DNA from: Clostridia bacterium
Lineage (GTDB): Bacteria > Bacillota > Clostridia > Christensenellales > Aristaeellaceae
Direction: 5' to 3'
Assembly (NCBI GenBank): GCA_017395065.1
Contig: JAFPWH010000047.1
Span: 1 to 64,000 of the forward strand
Length of the DNA: 64,000 bases
Position numbers and translations under genes: made by a program. This document shows, piece after piece, positions 7,958 to 18,648 of this stretch. Within the stretch, counting starts at the first letter, position 1; every line of letters starts with the position of its first letter. The notes beneath the pieces were generated by a model. It saw nothing but the letters and a program-made list of their open reading frames with translations, was not told the origin of the DNA and did not search any database.

Positions 7958-9817
7958 CTATTTGTTCAGCGCGGCGATCCAGCCCTTGATCCGGGTCACG
8001 AGCTGCTCGTTGTTCTGCGTTTTCTCCATCAGCAGCATCAGCTGCTCCGTGGCGTCCTGCGTGCTGCCGCCTGCGAGCACGCGCCTGATCTGCAGCGCGC
8101 CTGCGGCCTCGGCGGGGGTGTAGAGCAATTCGTCCCTGCGGGTGCCGGAGCGGTTGATGTCGATGGCGGGGAAGATGCGCCTCTCCGAAAGCTTGCGGTC
8201 CAGGTGCAGCTCCATGTTGCCCGTACCCTTGAATTCTTCGTAAATGATGTCGTCCAGGCGGCTGCCGGTGTCGACCAGGGCGGTCGCGATGATCGTGAGG
8301 CTTCCGCCATACTCTATGTTGCGCGCGGAGCCGAAGAACTTCTTGGGCTTGAGCAGCGCGCCCGGGTCGAGGCCGCCGGACAGCGAACGGCCGGTCGGCG
8401 GGATAACGAGGTTGTACGCCCGGGCGAGGCGGGTGATGGAATCCAGCAGTATGACCACGTCCTTGCCCATTTCAACCTGGCGCTGCGCCTTGTCCAGCAC
8501 CATTTCGCTGAGCCGCGTGTGATTTTCCGGCGCTTCGTCGAAGGTGGAATACAGGACCTCGCCGTGGGTGGAGCGCTGCATGTCGGTTACTTCCTCGGGA
8601 CGCTCGTCGATCAGGAGCACCATCAGCTGCACCTCGGGATAATTTGCGGTGATCGCGTTTGCGATCATCTTGAGCAGCACGGTTTTTCCGGCCTTGGGCG
8701 GGGAGACGATCAGGCCTCTCTGTCCCTTTCCGATCGGGGCGATCAGGTCGATCGTTCGAAGCGCGAGGTCCGTATTGCCGTAGGCGTTTTCAAGCCTGAG
8801 CCTCGAATCCGGAAAGATGGGGGTGAGGTCCTCGAACCTCGGGCGGCGGCGCGCCGCGTCGGCGGAGGAACCGTTGACGGTGCTCACGTAGATCATGCCC
8901 TCGTAGCGGTCGCCCTCGCGCTGCGGACGGGTCTTGCCGGTGATGTAGTCGCCGTTTCGCAGGTTGAAGCGGCGTATCTGCGTCTGGCTAAGATAGACGT
9001 CGTTCGGGCCGGGCAGACAGTTTTCGGCGCGCAGGAAGCCGTAGCCGTCCGGCAGGATCTCGAGCACGCCCTGCCCGTCGCCGAAATCGGCGCTGAAGAC
9101 GGGCTTGTCGCTCTCGCCTTCGGCGGCTTTTTCTGCGGCCGGTGCGGGCTTTGCGGTTTCTTCGGTTTCGACTGCAGGCTGCGTCTCGGGCGCGGCAGCG
9201 TCATTTTCGGGCGGAACTTCGCCTTGAACTGCGGGCGCTTCGGCGGCAGGCGGGGCGCTTTCTGCCGGTGTTTGTGCGGCAGGCGCGCTCTGTACTTGCG
9301 CGGCGGGTTTCTCCGCTTCGGGCGCGCTCTGTGCGTCGCTTGCCTCTCCGGCCGGTTTTTCCGATGCGGCCTTCTTCAACCTTTTTCCGGCAGCCGCCTT
9401 GGCGGGCGACGCGGTCTTTGAGGATGATGTCGTTTTTGCGGCACTTTCAGAGACTTCGGTCTGTTTTGCGTCCTTTTTGCCGTTGCCTGCGCTCTTGCCC
9501 CGCTTTGCAGATTTTGGCGCATCCTGCGCTTCGGCGTTTTTGGGCGGACGGCCGCGTTTGCGCTTCGGCGCTTCGGCGGGCGCTTCCTCCGCCTTCGCCT
9601 CTTTTGCGCTTGCCTCTTCGGCCTTCACGGAAGAAACGGGCAGCGCGGCGTCGTCGGGAGCTTCCGCCTCGCGGGTCGCGGCCTTTTTTTCGTCCGCTTC
9701 CCGGAGCAGAGAAATGATTTTCGTCTTGGTCGCGCCGGAGGGCAGCTTGATGCCCGCCTGCTTGGCCAAAAGCTTTAATTGGGTGATGTTTTTGGTGTAA
9801 AGATAGCTTGTATCCAT
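7958..9817 (-). CDS. rho: Transcription termination factor Rho with long disordered insert
   Basis: Rho is the hexameric RNA-dependent ATPase that terminates transcription. The start at 9817 ([10 protein letters not shown]) follows a strong GGAGG site; a longer frame upstream has no such site. Residues 1-40 are a SAP-like Rho N-terminal domain. About 200 residues of Ala/Glu/Pro/Lys-rich low-complexity sequence come next (about 40-240). The cold-shock RNA-binding domain (about 242-310) contains DGYGFLRA. The ATPase core has Walker A SPPKAGKT (about 372-380) and Walker [10 protein letters not shown]. At 619 residues it is much longer than the roughly 420 of E. coli Rho, because of the linker. 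The linker is low complexity and Ala/Glu/Lys-rich. Confidence 0.97.
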   Translation of the reverse strand: MDTSYLYTKNITQLKLLAKQAGIKLPSGATKTKIISLLREADEKKAATREAEAPDDAALPVSSVKAEEASAKEAKAEEAPAEAPKRKRGRPPKNAEAQDAPKSAKRGKSAGNGKKDAKQTEVSESAAKTTSSSKTASPAKAAAGKRLKKAASEKPAGEASDAQSAPEAEKPAAQVQSAPAAQTPAESAPPAAEAPAVQGEVPPENDAAAPETQPAVETEETAKPAPAAEKAAEGESDKPVFSADFGDGQGVLEILPDGYGFLRAENCLPGPNDVYLSQTQIRRFNLRNGDYITGKTRPQREGDRYEGMIYVSTVNGSSADAARRRPRFEDLTPIFPDSRLRLENAYGNTDLALRTIDLIAPIGKGQRGLIVSPPKAGKTVLLKMIANAITANYPEVQLMVLLIDERPEEVTDMQRSTHGEVLYSTFDEAPENHTRLSEMVLDKAQRQVEMGKDVVILLDSITRLARAYNLVIPPTGRSLSGGLDPGALLKPKKFFGSARNIEYGGSLTIIATALVDTGSRLDDIIYEEFKGTGNMELHLDRKLSERRIFPAIDINRSGTRRDELLYTPAEAAGALQIRRVLAGGSTQDATEQLMLLMEKTQNNEQLVTRIKGWIAALNK

Positions 9818-9988
9818 GTGTCCTCCGAAAAGAAAAGGTACTGAAAAAACAATTTTCAAAAGCGCGGATCAAAAATGCGGCGCTCTGTCTGAAAACCGGA
9901 TAATTGCGAAATCAAGTTTAGCGGAATACTTATCGAATCGGGAAACCGTACGACGGGACGGCAGAAATGCGGCGTGTCCTAAAATTAC

Positions 9989-10016
9989 GCCCCTTTGCAA
10001 TATGGAGCAAAGGGGC
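9989..10016 (-). terminator. Terminator after rpsU
   Basis: A perfect 10-bp stem GCCCCTTTGC/GCAAAGGGGC with an 8-base loop lies 15 bp past the rpsU stop and is followed on the minus strand by a short T-rich run. It separates rpsU from rho. Confidence 0.75.
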
Positions 10017-10030
10017 ACATACGCAAAGAA

Positions 10031-10204
10031 TCAGTACTTACGTTTACGGGCTGCTTCGGCCTTCTTCTTGCGCTTTACACTGGGTTTTTCGTAATGCTCG
10101 CGCTTTCTGGCTTCGGCCAGGATGCCGCTGCGGGCTGTAAGACGCTTGAATCTTCTCAGAGCGCTCTCAAGAGACTCGTTATCGTGCACGTGAATTTCAG
10201 ACAT
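10031..10204 (-). CDS. rpsU: 30S ribosomal protein S21
   Basis: A 57-residue small-subunit protein that translates as [19 protein letters not shown] and ends in the Lys/Arg-rich tail RKRKY. Length and sequence match the bS21 family. The ATG at 10204 follows GGGAGGG. It has its own promoter (10269-10297) and terminator (9989-10016). It therefore forms a separate unit downstream of the heat-shock operon and HIT gene, where rpsU is also found in other Firmicutes. Confidence 0.97.
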   Translation of the reverse strand: MSEIHVHDNESLESALRRFKRLTARSGILAEARKREHYEKPSVKRKKKAEAARKRKY

Positions 10205-10268
10205 TGTTTTCCCTCCCCTCGCGTTTAGATGGCGCCAGCCAATGTAGCATGGGGTGCGCTACTTTGTT

Positions 10269-10297
10269 ATTATACCCCATCGGCGCCTTTCCGTCAA
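10269..10297 (-). promoter_or_regulatory. Promoter of rpsU
   Basis: Minus-strand TTGACG (10297-10292) and TATAAT (10274-10269) with a 17-bp spacer, about 65 bp upstream of the rpsU start. Confidence 0.8.
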
Positions 10298-10343
10298 GCC
10301 GTTTTTCTCCAAAGGATATGAAATGGCGGTTATATTTTGTTTA

Positions 10344-10682
10344 TTATCCCATTTTGTCGGTGAGCTTCGTGCCGCCCAGGATGTGCACGTGCATGTGGTG
10401 CACGCTCTGGCAGGCGTCGTCTCCGCAGTTGGTGATGAGGCGGAAGCCGTTTTTCAGGCCCTCGCTTTCGGCGATTTCGCCGCACTTTGCGAAAAGGTAA
10501 CCCAGCAGCGCCTGATCCTTCGCAGCGTCTTTGACGTCGGAATAATGCGCTTTCGGTACGACCAGCACGTGTACGGGCGCCTGGGGATTGATGTCCCTGA
10601 AGGCGTAGACCTTCTCGTCCTCGTACACCTTGCTCGAGGGGATCTTGCCCTCTATGATCTTGCAGAACAGACAGTCATCCAT
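10344..10682 (-). CDS. HIT family nucleotide hydrolase/transferase
   Basis: A 112-residue histidine-triad protein of the HINT type, predicted to hydrolyse nucleoside phosphoramidates or similar AMP-linked substrates. It shows DCLFCKII at the N-terminus and the catalytic triad HMHVHILGG near the C-terminus (His-x-His-x-His). Length is typical. It starts 11 bp after the mtaB stop and is probably cotranscribed with the heat-shock operon. The physiological substrate cannot be told from sequence. Confidence 0.93.
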   Translation of the reverse strand: MDDCLFCKIIEGKIPSSKVYEDEKVYAFRDINPQAPVHVLVVPKAHYSDVKDAAKDQALLGYLFAKCGEIAESEGLKNGFRLITNCGDDACQSVHHMHVHILGGTKLTDKMG

Positions 10683-10692
10683 TTTACAACCC

Positions 10693-11967
10693 TCATTTCA
10701 ATATTTCGGCGGTGCACAGCTTGCCGTCCGTGCCGGTGATGAGCACTTCGTTTATCTCGCCCGGCGTGCCCTTCGCCCTGACCCTTAAGTACGTCTTGCT
10801 GTGCCCTTCGGCATAGCCGTCCGCGTCCGCGGTCTCGAAAAGGACGCTCTGGCAGCTGCCTACGGAACGTTTGACGTAGCACAGCTCGAGACGGTTCCCG
10901 ATTTCGATCAATTTTTCCGCGCGCCGCTTTTTTACGTCCTCGCCGATCTGATCCGGCAGCCTGTCCGCCGCCGTGCCGCTTCTTCGGGAATAGGGGAACA
11001 CGTGAAGCCGCGCGAGGGCAGCCTTTTCCACGAAGGCGCATGTCGCCTCGAATTCTTCTTCGGTCTCGCCGGGAAAGCCTGCGATGACGTCGGTCGTGAT
11101 CGCGCAGCCCGGAAAGTACTTTCTCAGGTTTTCGCAGGCGGCGAGATACCCGTCCGTGCCGTAGCGGCGGTTCATCCGTTTAAGCACGCTGTCCGAGCCG
11201 CTCTGCAGGGACAGGTGAAACTGCGGGCACACGCCCTCAAGCTCGCTCAGCCCCTTTGCAAATTCCTCGCTCGCGCTCAGCGGTTCGAGGGAACCGAGCC
11301 TTACCCTCGGAACGCACGCGCACACCTCGCGCACGGCGTCGAGCAGACTGCTGCCCGTATCCCTGCCGTAGGAGGCAAGATGGATGCCGGTCAGCACGAT
11401 CTCCTTATAGCCGGCTTCGGCCAGCCGCACGGCTTCTGCGCGCACGTCGCTTAAATCCATTGAGCGCACGGGCCCGCGCACGTAGGGGATGACGCAGTAG
11501 CTGCAGTAGCGGTCGCAGCCCTCCTGAATTTTCATGGTCGCGCGGGTCTTGCCCTCGTGGCGCGACACGTTCAGTTTTTCGAACGGCGCGTTTTTCAAAC
11601 TGCCCGTCGCGTCGATAAAGCTGTGCGTCTCGAGCGCCTGCTTAAGCAGGGAGGCGACTTCGCCGCGCCGCTGTACGCCGATGGCCAGCACCACGCCGTC
11701 CAGGTGCACCTTTTGTGCGGAGAACTGCGCAAGGCACCCTGCCGCGACGATTGCGGAAGAGGGATGCTCCCTGTGAAGGCGGCGGATGAGCTTCAGCGAT
11801 TTGGCGTCTCCCGTGCCCGTGACCGTGCAGGTGTTCACCAGATACACGTCCGCATCCTCTTCGAAGGGGACGCCCTCGTAGCCGTCCTTTTCCAAAAGCT
11901 CGAGCATCGCCTCGGTGTCGTACTGGTTCACCTTGCAGCCCAGCGTCTTTACCGCGATGGTAGGCAT
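10693..11967 (-). CDS. mtaB: tRNA ms2t6A37 methylthiotransferase MtaB
   Basis: A radical-SAM methylthiotransferase of 424 residues that adds a methylthio group to t6A at position 37 of ANN-decoding tRNAs. The N-terminal UPF0004 domain begins VKTLGCKVNQYDTEAM. The radical-SAM cluster motif is CDRYCSYCVIPYVRGP, the form that separates MtaB from MiaB. A C-terminal TRAM domain is present. Its ATG overlaps the rsmE stop as TAATG, indicating translational coupling. Gene order rsmE-mtaB matches yqeU-yqeV of Bacillus. Confidence 0.95.
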   Translation of the reverse strand: MPTIAVKTLGCKVNQYDTEAMLELLEKDGYEGVPFEEDADVYLVNTCTVTGTGDAKSLKLIRRLHREHPSSAIVAAGCLAQFSAQKVHLDGVVLAIGVQRRGEVASLLKQALETHSFIDATGSLKNAPFEKLNVSRHEGKTRATMKIQEGCDRYCSYCVIPYVRGPVRSMDLSDVRAEAVRLAEAGYKEIVLTGIHLASYGRDTGSSLLDAVREVCACVPRVRLGSLEPLSASEEFAKGLSELEGVCPQFHLSLQSGSDSVLKRMNRRYGTDGYLAACENLRKYFPGCAITTDVIAGFPGETEEEFEATCAFVEKAALARLHVFPYSRRSGTAADRLPDQIGEDVKKRRAEKLIEIGNRLELCYVKRSVGSCQSVLFETADADGYAEGHSKTYLRVRAKGTPGEINEVLITGTDGKLCTAEILK

Positions 11968-12698
11968 TACAGATCACCCCACAGCGTCTGAATGGCTGCG
12001 CAGCCCGCGATGGCCGCGGTTTCGGCCCGCAGGATCCTCGCGCCGAGCGTCACGGCTGCGGCGCCCGCGCTCATGAGCTTTTCGGCTTCCGCATTGGTTA
12101 TGCCCCCCTCGGGGCCGACGACGAAGGCGATGTCGCTCAGGTTTTCCCTTTCGCTTCGGGCGTCGATCAGCCTGTAGCCTTCCGCGTTTTCCCACAGCAG
12201 GAAGACAGCCTCGTGCCTTGAAAGCGATAAGAGCATTTGCCCGAAATCCAGCGGGTCGTCTATCGTCATTTCCGTCTGCCTTCCGGACTGCTTTTGCGCT
12301 TCACGGCTGATTCTGCGCGCGCGGGAGAGCTTCTTTTCGACCTCGCCCTCCGGGATGCGGGCGACGCAGCGCTCCATCCGCACGGGGACCAGCCTGCTCG
12401 CGCCGAGCTCCGTGAGCTTCTGCGCGATCAATTCCAGCTTTTCGCCCTTGGGGATGCCCATGTACAGCGTGATTTTCACGGGCGATTCGTTGGAAGGAAT
12501 CTCGCTTTCCAGGCGGATGCCTGCGCCGTCCCTGTCCTCGACGAGCGTGCCCGTCCAGGCCCTGCCCATGCCGTCCATCGCCTGCACGGGGCTGCCTGCT
12601 TTAAGGCGCAGTACCTTCAATGCGTGCTGCGCCTCTTCGGAACCGAGCCGTGCGGTATCTCCCGTAAGGAGCCCGGGCTCAATCAAAAATCTGTGCAT
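11967..12698 (-). CDS. rsmE: 16S rRNA m3U1498 methyltransferase RsmE
   Basis: A 243-residue SPOUT-family enzyme that methylates U1498 of 16S rRNA. It has an N-terminal PUA-like domain and a C-terminal knotted domain with VVGPEGGITNAE and LGARILRAETA, the SAM-binding trefoil knot motifs of RsmE. Start and stop each overlap neighbouring genes by one base (TAATG at both ends), so prmA-rsmE-mtaB are tightly coupled. Confidence 0.95.
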   Translation of the reverse strand: MHRFLIEPGLLTGDTARLGSEEAQHALKVLRLKAGSPVQAMDGMGRAWTGTLVEDRDGAGIRLESEIPSNESPVKITLYMGIPKGEKLELIAQKLTELGASRLVPVRMERCVARIPEGEVEKKLSRARRISREAQKQSGRQTEMTIDDPLDFGQMLLSLSRHEAVFLLWENAEGYRLIDARSERENLSDIAFVVGPEGGITNAEAEKLMSAGAAAVTLGARILRAETAAIAGCAAIQTLWGDL

Positions 12699-13642
12699 TA
12701 TCTGTCAAAGCAGGCGACGGCTGTCCACTGTCCGTCGTTGCGTACGTCGAGGCGCGCGTAGCCCGCCTTTTTGAGTGCGTCGATGGTCTCGTCCTGCCTC
12801 TCGCGCGCTATGCCGGAACAGATGAAGATTCCGCCCGGCTTTATGAATTGTCTGACGGGCGCGGCGATAGAAATGATCACGTCCGAAATGATGTTTGCGA
12901 TGACCACGTCCACGGGCTTGTCCGCGATCTCGAGCAGGTCTCCGCATTCGCATCGGATCTTATTACCGAAACCGTTGATTTCGACGTTTTCTTTTGCGAC
13001 CCTCACCGCCATCGGATCAATGTCGCCCGCGAGGATGTCGCTTGCGCCCATGTGCGCGGCGGCGATGGCCAGGATGCCGGTGCCGGTGCCGATGTCAAGG
13101 CAGCTGTCCCCCGGCTTTACGTACTCTTCAACCAGCGAAACGCACATGCCCGTGGTCTCGTGCGTGCCGGTGCCGAAGGCCATGCCGGGGTCGATCGTGA
13201 TGATCCTGTCGCCGGGCTCGGGCTCGTATTCCTCCCAGCCCGGCTTGATCACGATGTGCTTGCCCAGACGGAAGGGCTTGTAGCTCTTTTTCCAGTTTTC
13301 CGCCCAGTCCTCGTCGTCAATCGTCGCGCAGAGCACTTCCAGCTTGCCAAGGTCGATGTCCGGGGCCTGCTGACGCAGCAGCGCTACCCTTTGCTTTACG
13401 CTCGCCAGCGTGTCGCTGGCCCTCTCGTCCATGGGGTAGTAGCCAGAGACCTTCACGTCGTCGCCGATGCGCCGGCCGATTTCTTCGTCGATGATGTCCC
13501 AGCGGCCCTCGGGGCGCTGGTTGAGCTGCACGTCGTTTTTATCCTCGATCATCGTGCCCGCGCTGCCGGCTTCGATCAGGACTTCACTCACCATGTCGGA
13601 GGCGATCGTGGTCGTCAGTACGGTTATCTTCATCCAATCCAT
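12698..13642 (-). CDS. prmA: Ribosomal protein L11 methyltransferase PrmA
   Basis: A 314-residue class I SAM methyltransferase that trimethylates L11. The SAM-binding loop DIGTGTGILAIAAAHMG and the following acidic strand GDIDPMAV are clear. The N-terminal L11-recognition domain is present (about residues 1-110). Its GGAGG ribosome site overlaps the dnaJ stop codon 4 bp upstream. The position after dnaJ is the classical Firmicute arrangement. Confidence 0.95.
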   Translation of the reverse strand: MDWMKITVLTTTIASDMVSEVLIEAGSAGTMIEDKNDVQLNQRPEGRWDIIDEEIGRRIGDDVKVSGYYPMDERASDTLASVKQRVALLRQQAPDIDLGKLEVLCATIDDEDWAENWKKSYKPFRLGKHIVIKPGWEEYEPEPGDRIITIDPGMAFGTGTHETTGMCVSLVEEYVKPGDSCLDIGTGTGILAIAAAHMGASDILAGDIDPMAVRVAKENVEINGFGNKIRCECGDLLEIADKPVDVVIANIISDVIISIAAPVRQFIKPGGIFICSGIARERQDETIDALKKAGYARLDVRNDGQWTAVACFDR

Positions 13643-13646
13643 TTGC

Positions 13647-14786
13647 TCAGCCTCCGAAGGCGTCCTTTATTTTATTCAGGAAGGAACGCTTCTTTTCGTA
13701 TTCCTTGCCGGTGGTGGACTCGTCGAATATGCGCAGGATCTCCTTTTGCTTGTCTGTAAGCTTCTTGGGCACCTCGACCTGTATGTTTATGTACAGATCG
13801 CCCTTGTTGCTCGAGCGCACGTAGGGGATGCCCAGTCCGCGCAGCCTGAACTGGTCGCCCGGCTGCGTCCCCTCGGGGATCTTGTACTTGACCGGCTTGT
13901 CCAGCGTGGGCACGTCGATCTCCGCGCCCAGCGCAGCCTGTACGAAGGAAACGGGCACGTCGATGAACATATCCGCGCCGCGGCGCGTGAACAGCTTGTG
14001 GGGCTTGATCGTGACCACCAGCTGCAGATCGCCCGCCGGGCCGCCGTTTTCGCCCGCGTGGCCCTCGCCGTGGACGATGATGATCTTTCCGCTGTCCACG
14101 CCGGCGGGGATATTTACGCTCCTGCGCCGCGTGGTGCGGATCTTGCCGTTTCCGCCGCACTTCGTGCAGGGGTCGGTGATGGTGGTTCCGCGCCCGTGGC
14201 AGACGGGGCATTCCTGCCGCCTTTGCACCCTGCCGAAGGCGGTGTTGGAGATGACCGTTTCGACGCCCTGCCCCTTGCAGCGGGTGCAGGTCTGGGGCTT
14301 CGTGCCGCTTTTGCAGCCCGTGCCGCCGCACACTTCGCACACCTCGACGCGGGACAGGTTGATCTCCTTCGTGCAGCCCTTTGCGGCCTCCTCGAAGGTC
14401 AGGGTGATGTTCATGCGGATGTCGTCGCCCTGCATGGGCACGTTGCGCCGCTGCGGTCCCGCGCCGCCCGTGAACATGTTGAAAATGTCGTCCAGACCGC
14501 CGAAACCGCCGAATCCGCCGAAACCGCCGAAGCCCTCGAAGCCGCTGCCGCTGCCGCCCGCAGGGCCGTCCACCGAGCCGAACTGGTCGTACCTCGAGCG
14601 CTTTTCGGGGTCGGAGAGCACGCTGTAGGCTTCGTTTACTTCCTTGAATTTTTCTTCCGCGTCTTTATCTCCGGGATTGATGTCCGGATGGTACTTTTTG
14701 GCCATCTGGCGGTAGGCCTTTTTTATGGCGGCTTCGTCGGCGCCGCGCTCTATGCCCAGCACCTCATAATAATCCCGCTTCGCCAA
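13647..14786 (-). CDS. dnaJ: Chaperone DnaJ (Hsp40)
   Basis: Type I co-chaperone that stimulates DnaK ATPase. It starts at TTG 14786, seven bases after GAGGTG; no nearer ATG exists. The J domain (residues 1-70) has the HPD motif in KKYHPD. A Gly/Phe-rich linker of GFGGFGG repeats follows (about 75-100). Four CxxCxGxG zinc motifs lie near 150-210, and the C-terminal substrate-binding domains complete 379 residues. A hairpin in the dnaK-dnaJ gap may lower its expression relative to dnaK. Confidence 0.97.
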   Translation of the reverse strand: MAKRDYYEVLGIERGADEAAIKKAYRQMAKKYHPDINPGDKDAEEKFKEVNEAYSVLSDPEKRSRYDQFGSVDGPAGGSGSGFEGFGGFGGFGGFGGLDDIFNMFTGGAGPQRRNVPMQGDDIRMNITLTFEEAAKGCTKEINLSRVEVCEVCGGTGCKSGTKPQTCTRCKGQGVETVISNTAFGRVQRRQECPVCHGRGTTITDPCTKCGGNGKIRTTRRRSVNIPAGVDSGKIIIVHGEGHAGENGGPAGDLQLVVTIKPHKLFTRRGADMFIDVPVSFVQAALGAEIDVPTLDKPVKYKIPEGTQPGDQFRLRGLGIPYVRSSNKGDLYINIQVEVPKKLTDKQKEILRIFDESTTGKEYEKKRSFLNKIKDAFGG

Positions 14787-14826
14787 AGATCAGCACCTCT
14801 TTCAAACTTTTTCTTTTCAAGGGAAG

Positions 14827-14852
14827 AAGCGAAAGCCGTTCGGCCTTCGCTT
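14827..14852 (-). terminator. Possible attenuating hairpin between dnaK and dnaJ
   Basis: An 11-bp stem (14827-14837 with 14842-14852, one G-U pair) and a 4-base loop sit in the 103-bp dnaK-dnaJ gap. The downstream minus-strand sequence has only a weak T run (CTTCCC). Partial termination or an mRNA-stability role is more likely than full termination. Confidence 0.5.
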
Positions 14853-14889
14853 TTTCCCGTTTATCCGTCAGCCGATCCGACAGCAGCCA

Positions 14890-16752
<1,863 letters not shown>

Positions 16753-17382
16753 TTATGCTTCGGCTCCGCTGTAAACCTTGACCATAGCGTAGCGTATCAT
16801 CTTGTCGTGTACCTTGTATCCCTTCTGGAATACTTCCGAGATCATGTTTTCCTCTCCGCCTGGCTCGCGCATGACCGCGTTGTGTTTTTCCGGATCGAAC
16901 TGCTCGCCCAGCGCGGGCACTTCCTCGAGCCCGAGCTTTCCCAGTGCCTCGGTCATCAGCTTCAGCGTCATGCTCACGCCCTGCGTGAGCGCTTCGCTTT
17001 CGCCGTTGGCCTCGGCGTGCTTGAGCGCAAGTTCCAGATTGTCAAGCGCCGGCAGCATCGCGCTGATCGTTTCCCTGACGCCGTCCTCGTAGGCGTCCGC
17101 TCTTGCGGAGGCGTTCCTGCGCTTGAAGTTCTGAAACTCTGCCTGGGAACGCAGGTAGCTGTCCTTGTAGCTGTCCCTCTCCTCGACGGTCTTTTTGAGC
17201 GCTTCAGCCCACTGTTCCTGCGTGGGCGCGTCCGTTTCGTTTTCGCGCGCCGCCTCGTCTTCGGGCGTTTCCGGCCCTGTGACTTCGGGAATTTCAGCCT
17301 CCGCTTCGTTTTTTACCGTGATTTCGTCGGGACTGTGCTTGGATTCCATGATCTTTCTTACCCTCTTTTTCTTATACTTCAT
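16753..17382 (-). CDS. grpE: Nucleotide exchange factor GrpE
   Basis: GrpE (209 residues) releases ADP from DnaK. An acidic N-terminal stretch (Glu/Pro/Ala-rich) is followed by the long dimerisation helix (KDSYLRSQAEFQNFKRR) and a C-terminal beta domain ending KGYKVHDKMIRYAMVKV, the family signature. The ATG at 17382 overlaps the hrcA stop as ATGA. An internal ATG twelve codons in is a possible alternative start, because AAGAGGG precedes it. Confidence 0.96.
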   Translation of the reverse strand: MKYKKKRVRKIMESKHSPDEITVKNEAEAEIPEVTGPETPEDEAARENETDAPTQEQWAEALKKTVEERDSYKDSYLRSQAEFQNFKRRNASARADAYEDGVRETISAMLPALDNLELALKHAEANGESEALTQGVSMTLKLMTEALGKLGLEEVPALGEQFDPEKHNAVMREPGGEENMISEVFQKGYKVHDKMIRYAMVKVYSGAEA

Positions 17383-18407
17383 TCATTTCCCCCGGAAAGC
17401 ATTTTGCTTATCACTTCGCCCATGTACTCCATCATGCTCACGACTCTGCGGTAGTTCATGCGCGTGGGGCCGATCACGCCCAGCGTTCCGCTGGCATTGT
17501 TGCCCACGCGGTAGGTCGCCGTGACCAGCGAGCAGTTCTGCAGGGCTTCGATCTCGTTTTCGCGTCCGATGCGTATGGTGATCTCCATGCCGCCCGCGCG
17601 CTTGAGCATGCCCGCCAGCCTGTCCTTGTTTTCGAACAGCGTAAGGAAATTTTTGGCCTTTTCGATGTCGGAATACTCGGGGTAGTTGAGCAGCTTGGTG
17701 GTGCCGCCGATCACGATGTCCTCCGGCGCGTCCTCCACCAGCTTTTCTTCCATGACCTTCATCACGCCGCCCAGAAGCCTTCGGTTCATCGACATGTCTC
17801 TGAACACGCGCGCGAAGATCTGCCTGACCTCGCTGAGGGTGTGATCCTTCAGCTCGCGCGTCAGCATCTCGCTGATCGAATACAGGTTTTCGCTGCTCAT
17901 GTCCGGCGGGATGCTGATCAATGCGTCCTTGATGATGCCCGCGCTCGTCACCACGATCATCAGCGCGGTGTTTTCGTCCACCGGCACCATCTGCACGCGC
18001 TTGATCCTGAGCGACTGTATACGCGGCGCGACGACGACCGAGGTGTACTGCGTGGCGTCGGCCAATATGTCCGCCGCGGCGCGGATGACGTCCTCGACCT
18101 GCCCGCTCCTTCGGGCGATGTAGTCTTCGATGCGCTTTTTTTCTTCGACGGTCAGTTCTTCGCTGTTGAGCAGGCTGTCCACGTACAGGCGATAGGCTTT
18201 GTCGCTCGGCACGCGCCCCGCCGAGGTGTGCGGCTGGGCAAGGTAGCCGAGCTCCTCCAGATCGCTCATCTCGTTGCGGATCGTGGCGGGGGAGAAGCCC
18301 ACGCCCTTTTTGCGAGATACCGTGCGGCTGCCCACGGGCATGGCGGTGATAATGTAATCATCGATGATGGCCTTGAGGATCATGTACTTTCTTTCGTCAA
18401 GCACCAC
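17379..18407 (-). CDS. hrcA: Heat-inducible transcription repressor HrcA
   Basis: HrcA represses its own operon by binding CIRCE; GroE assists its folding. It has an N-terminal winged helix (LDERKYMILKAIIDDYI, then the recognition region with GFSPATIRNEMSDLEELGYL) and a GAF-like C-terminal half. The frame extends to 18440, but that would overlap the CIRCE element. A GTG at 18407 lies 9 nt behind AAGGAGG, so 18407 is taken as the start (342 residues). It is the first gene of the operon. Confidence 0.95.
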   Translation of the reverse strand: MVLDERKYMILKAIIDDYIITAMPVGSRTVSRKKGVGFSPATIRNEMSDLEELGYLAQPHTSAGRVPSDKAYRLYVDSLLNSEELTVEEKKRIEDYIARRSGQVEDVIRAAADILADATQYTSVVVAPRIQSLRIKRVQMVPVDENTALMIVVTSAGIIKDALISIPPDMSSENLYSISEMLTRELKDHTLSEVRQIFARVFRDMSMNRRLLGGVMKVMEEKLVEDAPEDIVIGGTTKLLNYPEYSDIEKAKNFLTLFENKDRLAGMLKRAGGMEITIRIGRENEIEALQNCSLVTATYRVGNNASGTLGVIGPTRMNYRRVVSMMEYMGEVISKMLSGGNE

Positions 18408-18433
18408 GGTTTGCCGCCTCCTTCTTCGCTCCG

Positions 18434-18460
18434 TTAGCACTCACTTAGGTCGAGTGCTAA
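18434..18460 (-). promoter_or_regulatory. CIRCE operator (HrcA binding site)
   Basis: TTAGCACTC-N9-GAGTGCTAA is a perfect match to the CIRCE consensus. It lies between the promoter and the hrcA start, in the 5' leader. An additional half-site of the same 9-mer is at 18475-18483, overlapping the promoter region. Confidence 0.97.
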
Positions 18461-18471
18461 TTTCTGTGCAT

Positions 18472-18501
18472 AGATTAGCACTCGAAGGGGTCGTTTGTCA
18501 A
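18472..18501 (-). promoter_or_regulatory. Promoter of the hrcA heat-shock operon
   Basis: Minus-strand TTGACA (18501-18496) and TAATCT (18477-18472) with an 18-bp spacer. A third CIRCE-type half-site (18475-18483) overlaps the -10 element, and CIRCE begins 11 bp downstream. This is a vegetative promoter under HrcA repression. Confidence 0.8.
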
Positions 18502-18597
18502 TACCCTTATGAAGAAAAGAATGTTAAGTTGTGATTAATGCCAAAAACCGCCCCGAAACGGAGCGAAAAAACGCGCGTCCGCGCGCCTTTCCGACAC

Positions 18598-18622
18598 AAA
18601 AACGGCAGCCCGCAGGCCGCCG
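18598..18622 (-). terminator. Terminator after the TlpA-like gene
   Basis: An 8-bp GC stem (18603-18610 with 18615-18622, one G-U pair) with a 4-base loop is followed by TTTTT on the minus strand, 27 bp beyond the stop at 18649. Confidence 0.8.
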
Positions 18623-18648
18623 CTTATGTGCCGTCGAACGCTTTACGG

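Noticed and set aside
7862-9421. Long plus-strand open frame opposite rho
   Set aside because: Shadow of a GC-rich, codon-biased gene; the Rho motifs are all on the minus strand.
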